In this document: piece after piece, positions 1 through 6,839 of the stretch
How the letters are laid out: the number at the start of each line of letters is the position of its first letter
Numbering within the stretch: position 1 is the first letter of the stretch
Assembly (NCBI GenBank): GCA_000163695.1
Contig: GG774889.1
Coordinates: 240,114-304,113 of the forward strand
DNA from: Bacteroidetes oral taxon 274 str. F0058
GTDB taxonomy: Bacteria; Bacteroidota; Bacteroidia; Bacteroidales; Paludibacteraceae
Length of the DNA stretch: 64,000 nt
Direction: 5' to 3'
The notes under the pieces: model-generated
Database searches by the model: none
What the model was told of the DNA's origin: nothing
The model's input: the letters and a program-made list of their open reading frames with translations, nothing else
Translations under genes and position numbers: made by a program

Positions 1-249
1 GTGAACGATAGTTATTCTGTTGGTTATAAGCAATTTGCGAAGTCGTAGTAAATATCCGATATAGTTGCCTCGTCTCGGGGAACATTGCTTCATAAGCCGT
101 GTATCGTAAAATTCCGATTGGTACTTGCCTCCTTTGCGATGTATCCCGATAAAGCTGTATCCTGCTATACGGGCATTCTTGAATACGTCGAGCAAAAGTG
201 TCTCCATACCTCCTCTATTAAGCGAACCGAGCATATAGGCTATTTTCAT
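1..249 (-). CDS. Glycosyltransferase family 4-like, N-terminal part (runs off window)
   Basis: The first 83 codons of a minus-strand gene that continues beyond base 1. The translation opens MKIAYMLGSLNRGGMETLLL, the typical start of GT-B glycosyltransferases of the GT4 group: a short beta strand, then a Gly-rich loop GSLNRGGME that sits near the donor and acceptor site. Such enzymes add sugars to polysaccharides or LPS on the cytoplasmic face of the membrane. The catalytic C-terminal half is not visible, so donor and acceptor are unknown. The plus-strand frame over the same bases has no recognisable content. A promoter motif lies about 50 bases upstream. Confidence 0.75.
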   Translation of the reverse strand, partial: MKIAYMLGSLNRGGMETLLLDVFKNARIAGYSFIGIHRKGGKYQSEFYDTRLMKQCSPRRGNYIGYLLRLRKLLITNRITIVH

Positions 250-295
250 ACAAACCTTATTTTGTTACATTTTAACAACTTCGAATATCAGGTTG

Positions 296-303
296 CAAAG
301 TTA
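296..303 (-). promoter_or_regulatory. Putative -7 promoter box TAACTTTG for the glycosyltransferase
   Basis: TAACTTTG on the minus strand matches the Bacteroidota -7 consensus TAnnTTTG. It is about 47 bases upstream of the start codon at 249. No clear -33 TTTG is visible at the usual distance. Confidence 0.45.
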
Positions 304-402
304 AATATATTTTTGATTTCTATGCCTTTATTTGTTAAGGATACAAATGAGGCTACAATATAAATCGCTGATAATATGGAACTATTGGTCTAAGTAAAAA
401 AA

Positions 403-431
403 GAGACAGGTTTTTCGAAAAAAACTGTCTC
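403..431 (-). terminator. Rho-independent terminator after rplS
   Basis: The arms GAGACAG and CTGTCTC (403-409 and 425-431) enclose a T-run/A-run loop that can extend the stem. Read on the minus strand the hairpin is followed by a run of seven T. It lies about 24 bases past the rplS stop. Confidence 0.75.
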
Positions 432-454
432 CTCTCTTATGAAAAAAATTACAA

Positions 455-802
455 CTACACTCGTTTTTCTTTGATACGTGCACTCTTACCTGTCCTTTCG
501 CGTAGGTAGTACAGTTTGGCACGACGTACCTTACCAACCTTATTTACAACGATACTGCTAATAAACGGAGAGTCGATAGGGAAAATCCTTTCTACGCCTA
601 CATTGTCGGACATCTTGCGGACGGTGAAACGTTTTTTGTTGCCGTGTCCGGCGATTTTTATTACTACTCCGCGGTACAACTGTTCACGCTCTTTATTGCC
701 TTCCTTGATTCTGTAAGCAACAGTGATAGTATCGCCGCTTTTAAATTTCGGGTGTTCTTTACCCGAGTCAAATGCTTGCTCTGCAATTTTAATTAAATCC
801 AT
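455..802 (-). CDS. rplS: 50S ribosomal protein L19
   Basis: 115 residues, the usual length for L19, which sits at the 30S-50S interface of the ribosome. Family signatures are visible: PKFKSGDTITVAYRIKEG near residue 20, the YRGVVIKI strand, and GVERIFPIDSPFI and KVGKVRRAKLYYLRERTGK in the C-terminal half. The ATG at 802 is the natural start (MDLIKIAEQ). The gene stands alone here with its own promoter (box at 885-892) and terminator (403-431). It is not in the rpsP-rimM-trmD-rplS operon found in many other bacteria. Confidence 0.97.
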   Translation of the reverse strand: MDLIKIAEQAFDSGKEHPKFKSGDTITVAYRIKEGNKEREQLYRGVVIKIAGHGNKKRFTVRKMSDNVGVERIFPIDSPFISSIVVNKVGKVRRAKLYYLRERTGKSARIKEKRV

Positions 803-884
803 CTATATCAAATTATTATGGTTTGTAATAGTGCAACATTCGTAGATAACTCTATTCCTACCAGCGGTTACACGAAACGGTCGG

Positions 885-892
885 CAAAGGTA
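885..892 (-). promoter_or_regulatory. Promoter of rplS (TACCTTTG)
   Basis: A -7 box TACCTTTG on the minus strand, with a TTG 19 bases upstream at 912-914, matches the Bacteroidota sigma factor consensus. It gives a leader of roughly 75 bases before the rplS ATG. Confidence 0.65.
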
Positions 893-922
893 ATACTTTT
901 TTCCGAAAAAACAAGCAGAAAT

Positions 923-1978
923 CTACTCTTTGGAATCTTTTTCTTTTTTTGTCTCTTTGGGAGCATCTTTATTTTCTTTGAGTGCTGCCATTATCTTTGC
1001 TTCGAGTTCTTGTGTAAGTTCAGGATTCTCTTCTATTACCTTCTTCGAGGCATCTCTTCCTTGTGCCAGCTTGCTGTCGCCATACGAGAACCACGAACCG
1101 CTTTTCTTGATGATGCCGTAATCGACACCCAAGTCTATAATCTCGCCGCTGCGTGAGATACCTTGCCCGAACATTATATCGAACTCTGCTTTGCGGAATG
1201 GGGGAGCTACCTTGTTTTTCACCACCTTGACACGGGTCTGATTTCCAAAGTGAGTGTCTCCCTCTTTGATGGCACCTGTGCGGCGTATGTCGAGACGAAC
1301 CGAGGCATAGAATTTCAGCGCATTACCGCCGGTAGTAGTTTCGGGTGAGCCGAACATAACTCCTATTTTTTCGCGGAGCTGGTTGATAAAAATACAGGTG
1401 GTGTTAGTTCTTGATATAGAGGCGGTTAGTTTGCGAAGAGCTTGCGACATCAGACGAGCCTGCAGACCCACCTTGTTGTCGCCCATATCGCCTTCGAGCT
1501 CTGCTTTTGGGGTAAGGGCTGCTACAGAGTCTATTACGAGGATATCCAATGCCGAAGAGCGGATGAGCTGGTCGGCTATCTCCAGTGCCTGTTCGCCCGA
1601 GTCGGGCTGCGATATTAGCAGGTTATCCACATCTACTCCGAGTTGTTTTGCATAAAATCTGTCGAAAGCGTGTTCGGCGTCGATAATAGCGGCTATGCCT
1701 CCGGCTTTCTGTGCTTCGGCGATAGCGTGTATCGCCAGAGTCGTTTTACCGCTCGATTCGGGTCCGTATATCTCGATTATTCTGCCGCGAGGATAACCTC
1801 CGACGCCAAGAGCGGCATTGAGCCCGATAGAGCCCGAAGGGATAACGCTAACATCTTCGATATTATCGTCGCCGAGCTTCATTATCGTGCCTTTGCCGTG
1901 GTCTTTTTCTATTTTGTCCATTGCCAGCTGCAATGCTTTCAGTTTGTCCGCAGACGGTGCATTATTCTGATTACTCAT
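923..1978 (-). CDS. recA: Recombinase RecA
   Basis: 351 residues, normal length. RecA is the ATP-dependent strand-exchange protein of homologous recombination and the SOS co-protease. The Walker A motif GPESSGKTT is at residues 72-80. The DNA-binding loop region (NQLREKIGVMFGSPETTTGG) and the DIRRTGAIKEGD core strand are intact. The C-terminus is acidic and lysine-rich (KENKDAPKETKKEKDSKE), as is common for RecA. The start at 1978 (MSNQNNAPSADKLKALQLAM) fits family N-termini. It is monocistronic, with a -7 box about 40 bases upstream. Confidence 0.98.
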   Translation of the reverse strand: MSNQNNAPSADKLKALQLAMDKIEKDHGKGTIMKLGDDNIEDVSVIPSGSIGLNAALGVGGYPRGRIIEIYGPESSGKTTLAIHAIAEAQKAGGIAAIIDAEHAFDRFYAKQLGVDVDNLLISQPDSGEQALEIADQLIRSSALDILVIDSVAALTPKAELEGDMGDNKVGLQARLMSQALRKLTASISRTNTTCIFINQLREKIGVMFGSPETTTGGNALKFYASVRLDIRRTGAIKEGDTHFGNQTRVKVVKNKVAPPFRKAEFDIMFGQGISRSGEIIDLGVDYGIIKKSGSWFSYGDSKLAQGRDASKKVIEENPELTQELEAKIMAALKENKDAPKETKKEKDSKE

Positions 1979-2016
1979 ACTGAATTAGTAAGTTATATTT
2001 ATGTTTTTTATTTCTG

Positions 2017-2024
2017 CAAAGATA
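2017..2024 (-). promoter_or_regulatory. Putative recA promoter box (TATCTTTG)
   Basis: TATCTTTG on the minus strand fits TAnnTTTG and lies about 39 bases upstream of the recA ATG. I found no LexA-type operator that I could defend. Confidence 0.55.
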
Positions 2025-2117
2025 CAAAATAATTGCAATCTGCGACAGATATTTTTTATGGGAAATGGGGTTGAACTTTCATACAGAAAAAATAATCTAT
2101 ATTTCAGAAAATATCAC

Positions 2118-2125
2118 TATCTTTG
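2118..2125 (+). promoter_or_regulatory. Putative promoter box of the Sel1 locus (TATCTTTG)
   Basis: TATCTTTG matches the -7 consensus. It lies 83 bases upstream of the short ORF and 176 bases upstream of the Sel1 ATG, implying a long leader. Confidence 0.5.
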
Positions 2126-2200
2126 CTGAGCAAATAAGATAACAGGAAGATAATTAATTTTGAATATTTTAAGAATTAAACACAACGTAAGTCTAATTTT

Positions 2201-2296
2201 ATGATAGGAGTAGGAGCTTATTTTTTAGAGCAGCGTGTAAAAGATATTTTAGTCATTTTCTTATTTGCGATAGGTATAGGAAAAAATAAATTTTGA
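2201..2296 (+). CDS. Possible 31-residue leader peptide or micro-membrane protein
   Basis: ATG at 2201 opens 31 codons ending in TGA at 2294-2296, only four bases before the Sel1 protein start at 2301. The peptide has a central run LVIFLFAIGIG that could span or dip into a membrane, then a basic end KNK. Position and near-overlap with the next gene suggest translational coupling or a leader role. No family is recognised, and an ORF this short in AT-rich DNA could be chance. Confidence 0.3.
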   Translation: MIGVGAYFLEQRVKDILVIFLFAIGIGKNKF

Positions 2297-2300
2297 TAAT

Positions 2301-3419
2301 ATGAAAAAAATAATTCTATTTTTAGGTGTTTTTTATGCAGGATTAGTCTCTGCACAAGGTATAGAGGCTGATATTAATGCTATTATAGAAAAAGCCAAGA
2401 CAGGAAATGCAAATGCACAGAAAACATTAGGTAGTTACTATTATTTGGGATCGAATGGAGTAGAACAATCCTATTCAAAAGCGGCTTATTGGTTGGAAAG
2501 AGCTGCTGAACAAGGAGATAGTGATGCTCAATGTAAAATAGGATTTTGCTATAACGAAGGTAAGGGAGTAGAGCAATCTTATTCAAAAGCTATTTATTGG
2601 TATAAAAAAGCTGCTGAACAAGGGAATAGTGTTGCTCAGTGTAATATAGGATTTTGCTATAACGAAGGTGAGGGAGTAGAACAATCTTATTCAAAAGCGG
2701 CTTATTGGTGGGAAAAAGCTGCTGAACAAGGGAATAGTGTTGCTCAGTGTAATATAGGAGTTTGCTATAGTGAAGGTGAGGGAGTAGAGCAATCTTATTC
2801 AAAAGCGGCTTATTGGTATGAAAGAGCTGCTGAGCAAGGACATAGTAATGCTCAGTATAATATAGGAGTTTGCTATGATGAAGGTAAGGGGGTAGAGCAA
2901 TCTTATTCAAAAGCTATTTATTGGTATAAAAAAGCTGCTGAACAAGGAAATAGTGATGCTCAGTGTAATTTAGGTTTTTACTATAGTCAAGGTCAGGGGG
3001 TAGAGCAATCCTATTCAAAAGCTATTTATTGGTATAAAAAAGCTGCTGAACAAGGACATAGTAAAGCTCAGTTTAATTTAGGTGTTTGCTATGATGAAGG
3101 TAAGGGGGTAGAGCAATCTTATTCAAAAGCTATTTATTGGTATAAAAAAGCTGCTGAACAAGGACATAGTAAAGCTCAGTATAATATAGGTGTTTGCTAT
3201 TATAACGGTAATGGAGTAGAGCAATCCTATTCAAAAGCGGCTTATTGGTATAAAAAAGCTGCTGAACAAGGACATAGTGTTGCTCAGTTTAATTTAGGTA
3301 CTTGCTATTATAACGGTAATGGAGTAGAAAAATCTAAAACTAAGGCGATCTATTGGTTTAGAAAAGCTTGTAATAACTTCGAAGATAAAGCCTGCGAAGC
3401 ATTAAATGAAATAAAATGA
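2301..3419 (+). CDS. Secreted Sel1-repeat protein (nine repeats)
   Basis: 372 residues. A signal peptide (MKKIILFLGVFYAGLVSAQG, probable cleavage after VSA) is followed by a short helical segment, then nine Sel1-like repeats of 36 residues from about residue 35 to 360. Each repeat carries the pattern AQ-x-x-[IL]G-x-x-Y-x-x-G-x-GVEQSYSKA-x-YW-x-x-x-AAEQG. Sel1 repeats form alpha-solenoids that act as protein-interaction scaffolds, in bacteria often extracytoplasmic and sometimes in host contact. No catalytic domain is present. The repeats are nearly identical at DNA level, so unit number probably changes by recombination. The partner is unknown. Confidence 0.9.
   Translation: MKKIILFLGVFYAGLVSAQGIEADINAIIEKAKTGNANAQKTLGSYYYLGSNGVEQSYSKAAYWLERAAEQGDSDAQCKIGFCYNEGKGVEQSYSKAIYWYKKAAEQGNSVAQCNIGFCYNEGEGVEQSYSKAAYWWEKAAEQGNSVAQCNIGVCYSEGEGVEQSYSKAAYWYERAAEQGHSNAQYNIGVCYDEGKGVEQSYSKAIYWYKKAAEQGNSDAQCNLGFYYSQGQGVEQSYSKAIYWYKKAAEQGHSKAQFNLGVCYDEGKGVEQSYSKAIYWYKKAAEQGHSKAQYNIGVCYYNGNGVEQSYSKAAYWYKKAAEQGHSVAQFNLGTCYYNGNGVEKSKTKAIYWFRKACNNFEDKACEALNEIK
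2430..3350 (+). repeat. 108-bp coding tandem repeats (Sel1 units)
   Basis: About nine head-to-tail copies of a 108-bp unit, each with the recognisable core for VEQSYSKA followed by codons for YW and AAEQG. Copies differ by only a few substitutions, which is closer than protein function alone requires and suggests recent expansion or gene conversion. Confidence 0.9.
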
Positions 3420-3423
3420 ATTA

Positions 3424-3504
3424 ATGGGGAGTGTTAAAAAAAAGATATTGGTTGCTATCACATTATTCGTTTTGCTTTCTTGTGAGCCAAAGAAACCGGA
3501 CTGA
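3424..3504 (+). pseudogene. Truncated lipoprotein (signal peptide plus lipobox, then stop)
   Basis: ATG five bases after the Sel1 stop opens 26 codons: a basic N-terminus (MGSVKKK), a hydrophobic core (ILVAITLFVLL) and a lipobox ending in SC, then EPKKPD and TGA. This is a complete lipoprotein export signal with almost no mature protein. In another frame the sequence after the stop reads LNKAKEVV before a further stop, compatible with a decayed gene. It may instead encode a very small lipopeptide. Confidence 0.5.
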
Positions 3505-3631
3505 ACAAAGCCAAAGAGGTTGTCTAACTTTTTGCAAGTAGTACTACCGGAGTATATTATTAGAGCAAAAAGCATGATTGTATTTATTCCAAAAAATCTA
3601 TAACCATAAAACTTCGGATAAAGAAATCAAT

Positions 3632-3952
3632 ATGAAAAAATATCTATTTCTTACTCTATTTGCTGCTTTTTGTAGCTGTACACATTATAAAAGTACAGAC
3701 TATGAAGGAAGTATAGATGAAGGTTACCCAAATGGCATTTATGATGCTATCATACATGTCTATAACCCCAATACAAAGCATAATGCTACTTATACTTTAG
3801 AAGTAGAGGTTGAGAATGAAGAGCTTATAAAAATATATTGGAATAATGGGGGCTGGTTGGATGATAGCCATTTTTCTCCTGTTGATATCAGTGAAGGCTC
3901 AGCTTCTTTTACTGACGATAGAGGTTACAGATATAGTGTCGAATTGGATTAG
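3632..3952 (+). CDS. Small lipoprotein of unknown function
   Basis: 106 residues from the ATG at 3632. An upstream in-frame ATG at 3578 would put 18 hydrophilic residues before the signal peptide, so it is rejected. The N-terminus MKKYLFLTLFAAFCSC is a lipoprotein signal with the acceptor Cys at residue 16. The mature part is short and rich in beta-prone and acidic residues (ATYTLEVEVENEELIKIYWN). It sits downstream of the Sel1 gene and the lipoprotein remnant and may share their transcript. No family is recognised. Confidence 0.7.
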   Translation: MKKYLFLTLFAAFCSCTHYKSTDYEGSIDEGYPNGIYDAIIHVYNPNTKHNATYTLEVEVENEELIKIYWNNGGWLDDSHFSPVDISEGSASFTDDRGYRYSVELD

Positions 3953-4112
3953 TTTTTTGGAACAAGAGTTTTTTTAAAAATTGTCTGTATGAAAGTTAGA
4001 AAGTTTCATCACAACTTACAAGGTTGCTCTGATTATGTCCGAGTTATTTGTATTTTGATGCTTTTTAGTTTTATCAGACAGCACTAATCGGAACTATTTC
4101 TGATGACAACCA

Positions 4113-4155
4113 AAAAGGGCAGACCCTCGAAAAACGATGAGAGTCTACCCTTTTT
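4113..4155. terminator. Bidirectional terminator between the lipoprotein gene and clpB
   Basis: The arms AAAAGGG-AGAC-CTC and GAG-GTCT-CCCTTTT pair with two mismatches. The A-run on one side and T-run on the other let it work on both strands, which suits two convergent genes. Confidence 0.75.
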
Positions 4156-4219
4156 TCGTTGATTATATGCGAGATGGCAGCGAGTCGATTACCGTCTGTC
4201 GCAAAGTAGTGTCGGGCGA

Positions 4220-6373
4220 TTAGTTCTCGAAAACGAGTCGTCCGTCTTGCTCGCCGACCTTCACTGTCGACGAGGTGGCGACTTCGCCCGCAATAATCTT
4301 CTTCGAAAGCTCGTTGAGCAACAGCCGTTGGATAACGCGTTTGACGGGTCGTGCTCCGAACTGCGGGTCGTAACCCTTGGCGGCTATCAGGTCTATGGCA
4401 TTGTCGGTTATCTCCATCGATATGCCGTTGTGTTGGAGCATACGGCGTACGGCGTCTATCTGCAATACTACTACTTGACGGATTTCGTCTTCGGTGAGCG
4501 GCGTGAACATTATCAGTTCGTCGATACGGTTTAGAAATTCGGGACGAATGGTCTGTTTGAGCAACTCGAACACTTCGTTTTGTGTCTTTTCGATAACCTC
4601 TTCGCGGTTCGATTCGTTGATTTTATCGAAGTTCTCGCGTATCAGCTGCGAGCCGAGATTGGAGGTCATTATTATTATGGTGTTTTTGAAGTTTACCACA
4701 CGTCCTTTGTTGTCGGTGAGTCGTCCGTCGTCGAGTACTTGCAGCAATACGTTGAAAACGTCGGGGTGAGCCTTCTCTATCTCGTCGAACAGCACTACCG
4801 AGTAGGGCTTGTGCCTTATGGCTTCGGTGAGCTGACCGCCTTCGTCGTAGCCTACATATCCCGGAGGAGCTCCCACAAGGCGCGATGCCGAGTGTTTCTC
4901 TTGATATTCGCTCATATCGATACGCGTCATCAGGTTTTCGTTGTCGAAGAGGTACTCTGCCAGAGCCTTTGCCAATTCGGTCTTGCCCACACCTGTGGTA
5001 CCCAAGAAGATAAACGAGCCTATCGGGCGTTTGGTGTCTTGCAGCCCTGCACGTGAGCGTCTGATGGCATTGGCTATTGCCGATATGGCTTCGCTCTGCC
5101 CGATTACCCGTTTGTGCAGCTCTGCCTCGAGGTTGAGCAATTTTTCCTTCTCGGTCTGCATAATACGTGTGGCGGGTATCCCTGTCCAGCGACTTACCAC
5201 TTCGGCTATGTCTTCTTTGTCGACCTCTTCTTTTATGAGCGGTGCACCTTGTTGTATACCCGACAGCTTTTGCTTGTTTTCGGCGATTTTCTGCTCTTCT
5301 TCTTTTATTTTACCGTAACGAAGCTCGGCTACCTTGCCGTAGTCGCCGTCTTGTTCGGCTTTGTCTGCCTCGAAACGATACCGTTCGATATTTGCCTTAG
5401 AAGCCTGTATCTCGGAGATAACGCTTTTTTCTTCTTGCCACTGTTTGCGTACTTCGGAGGCTTTTTGTTTCTGTTCGGTTATTTCATCAGATAATTTTTG
5501 AAGTTTCTCTTCGTCGTTGTCGCGTTTTATCGCTTCGCGTTCGATTTCGAGCTGCTTGATGTTTCTTTCGAGTATATCGAGCTCTTCGGGCATCGAGTTT
5601 ACTTCGAGTCGGAGCTTGGCTGCTGCCTCGTCCATAAGGTCGATAGCCTTATCGGGCAGGAAACGGTTGGTGATACACCTGCTCGAGAGTTCTACGGCAG
5701 CAATGATAGCCTCGTCTTTGATACGCACCTGATGGTGGTTTTCGTAACGTTCTTTCAGTCCGCGTAATATTGCGATGCTGCTTGCCTCGTCGGGTTCGTT
5801 GACCATTACCATCTGGAAACGGCGTTCGAGAGCTTTGTCTTTCTCGAAATACTTCTGATATTCGTCGAGCGTGGTAGCCCCTATCGAACGTAGTTCGCCT
5901 CGTGCCAATGCGGGTTTCAGTATGTTGGCGGCGTCCATGGCTCCTTCCGACTTGCCTGCCCCGACGAGCGTGTGTATCTCGTCGATGAAAAGGATTATCT
6001 CGCCTTCCGACTCTATAACTTCGTTTACGACCGATTTCAGACGTTCTTCGAACTCGCCTTTGTACATAGCTCCCGCTATGAGTGCTCCCATATCGAGCGA
6101 AAAAATCTTTTTCGACTTCAGGTTTTCGGGCACGTCGCCTCTGACTATTCGCTGTGCGAGCCCGTCGACGATGGCGGTCTTACCCGTACCAGGTTCGCCG
6201 ATAAGTATGGGGTTGTTTTTGGTACGACGGCTGAGTATCTGCAATACACGCCGTATTTCGTCGTCTCGACCGATTACGGGGTCGAGCTTGCCGTTACGGG
6301 CTTTGTTGCATAGGTTGATGGCGTACCGTTGCAGCCCGCTCTCTTTCTGTTGATTATTATTGTTGTTGTTCAT
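4220..6373 (-). CDS. clpB: ClpB-type disaggregase lacking the N-terminal domain
   Basis: 717 residues, against about 860 for full-length ClpB. ClpB is a hexameric AAA+ protein that, with DnaK, pulls polypeptides out of aggregates. Both ATPase domains are present: Walker A GEPGTGKT (about residue 59) and GTTGVGKT (about 458), Walker B LFIDEIHT and LFDEIEKA, plus the coiled-coil M domain (about 260-380) that recruits DnaK. The protein starts with a run of Asn (MNNNNNNQQKESG) and enters directly at the linker LQRYAINLCNKARNGKLDPVIG, so the roughly 145-residue substrate-binding Clp_N domain is missing. The upstream 466 bases contain no remnant of it. Confidence 0.93.
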   Translation of the reverse strand: MNNNNNNQQKESGLQRYAINLCNKARNGKLDPVIGRDDEIRRVLQILSRRTKNNPILIGEPGTGKTAIVDGLAQRIVRGDVPENLKSKKIFSLDMGALIAGAMYKGEFEERLKSVVNEVIESEGEIILFIDEIHTLVGAGKSEGAMDAANILKPALARGELRSIGATTLDEYQKYFEKDKALERRFQMVMVNEPDEASSIAILRGLKERYENHHQVRIKDEAIIAAVELSSRCITNRFLPDKAIDLMDEAAAKLRLEVNSMPEELDILERNIKQLEIEREAIKRDNDEEKLQKLSDEITEQKQKASEVRKQWQEEKSVISEIQASKANIERYRFEADKAEQDGDYGKVAELRYGKIKEEEQKIAENKQKLSGIQQGAPLIKEEVDKEDIAEVVSRWTGIPATRIMQTEKEKLLNLEAELHKRVIGQSEAISAIANAIRRSRAGLQDTKRPIGSFIFLGTTGVGKTELAKALAEYLFDNENLMTRIDMSEYQEKHSASRLVGAPPGYVGYDEGGQLTEAIRHKPYSVVLFDEIEKAHPDVFNVLLQVLDDGRLTDNKGRVVNFKNTIIIMTSNLGSQLIRENFDKINESNREEVIEKTQNEVFELLKQTIRPEFLNRIDELIMFTPLTEDEIRQVVVLQIDAVRRMLQHNGISMEITDNAIDLIAAKGYDPQFGARPVKRVIQRLLLNELSKKIIAGEVATSSTVKVGEQDGRLVFEN

Positions 6374-6405
6374 ATTCGTAGCTTAAAAAATAATTTTATA
6401 ATGTT

Positions 6406-6421
6406 GGTCTTACAAAAGACC
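6406..6421. repeat. Inverted repeat in the clpB leader region (GGTCTT-ACAA-AAGACC)
   Basis: Perfect 6-bp arms with a 4-base loop, 33 bases upstream of the clpB start. It could be an operator half of a heat-shock control site or a small leader hairpin. No T-run follows, so it is not a terminator. Confidence 0.4.
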
Positions 6422-6444
6422 GATTATTTCTACACTTTTTTATC

Positions 6445-6469
6445 AAATTCTGTTCCACAAACAGAATTT
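6445..6469. repeat. Inverted repeat upstream of clpB (AAATTCTGTT-CCACA-AACAGAATTT)
   Basis: Perfect 10-bp arms around a 5-base spacer, 72 bases upstream of the clpB ATG. The length, symmetry and position suit a dimeric repressor operator. No known heat-shock operator is matched. Confidence 0.45.
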
Positions 6470-6769
6470 CTCTTTCGGCTGTCATAATGTCTTGTTTTTG
6501 AGTATTTTGTTCTGACTTTTTGTCTGAGATGAAGATTTGCGACCGCCATTATTTCCGATAAACTCGAGTTCGATAGTAGGATAACGGTTTACAGCTGTGA
6601 AAAACAATGAAATATGATAATGTTTGTGCAATGTTAGTAAAAAAAATAAAAACGTTAGTTGTTGATAATCAACATTCCACCTGTTAAGACAACATTGATG
6701 ATAAAATTATCTGTAATTTTTTGTTGGAGGATTAATTAATATAAATTTTACGGTTAAACTAAAATATAT

Positions 6770-6777
6770 TAAATTTG
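6770..6777 (+). promoter_or_regulatory. Putative promoter box of the C1 peptidase gene (TAAATTTG)
   Basis: TAAATTTG fits TAnnTTTG and lies 63 bases upstream of the ATG at 6840. No -33 TTTG is clear. Confidence 0.45.
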
Positions 6778-6839
6778 CATTTCTTTTGGCATAATATCGT
6801 GTAGAATAGAATTAAAAATAATAAAACATAAGTGTAATA

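Larger units (their letters stand above)
1979..2300. other. Divergent intergenic region between recA and the Sel1 gene
   Basis: 322 bases. It holds the recA promoter on the minus strand (2017-2024), a plus-strand promoter box (2118-2125) and a short ORF (2201-2296) that lies in the leader of the Sel1 gene. No tRNA or terminator was seen. Confidence 0.6.
6374..6839. other. Divergent intergenic region upstream of clpB
   Basis: 466 bases without a convincing gene. It holds two short inverted repeats near clpB (6406-6421 and 6445-6469) and the promoter box of the peptidase gene (6770-6777). No CIRCE element and no Clp_N coding remnant were found. Confidence 0.6.

Noticed and set aside
85..363. 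92-residue plus-strand open frame near the left edge
   Set aside because: The opposite strand encodes a clear GT4-type N-terminus with a promoter; the plus frame runs through that promoter.
2430..3350. Tandem repeat that might be a CRISPR array
   Set aside because: Units are 108 bp with no unique spacers and encode Sel1 repeats in an open frame.
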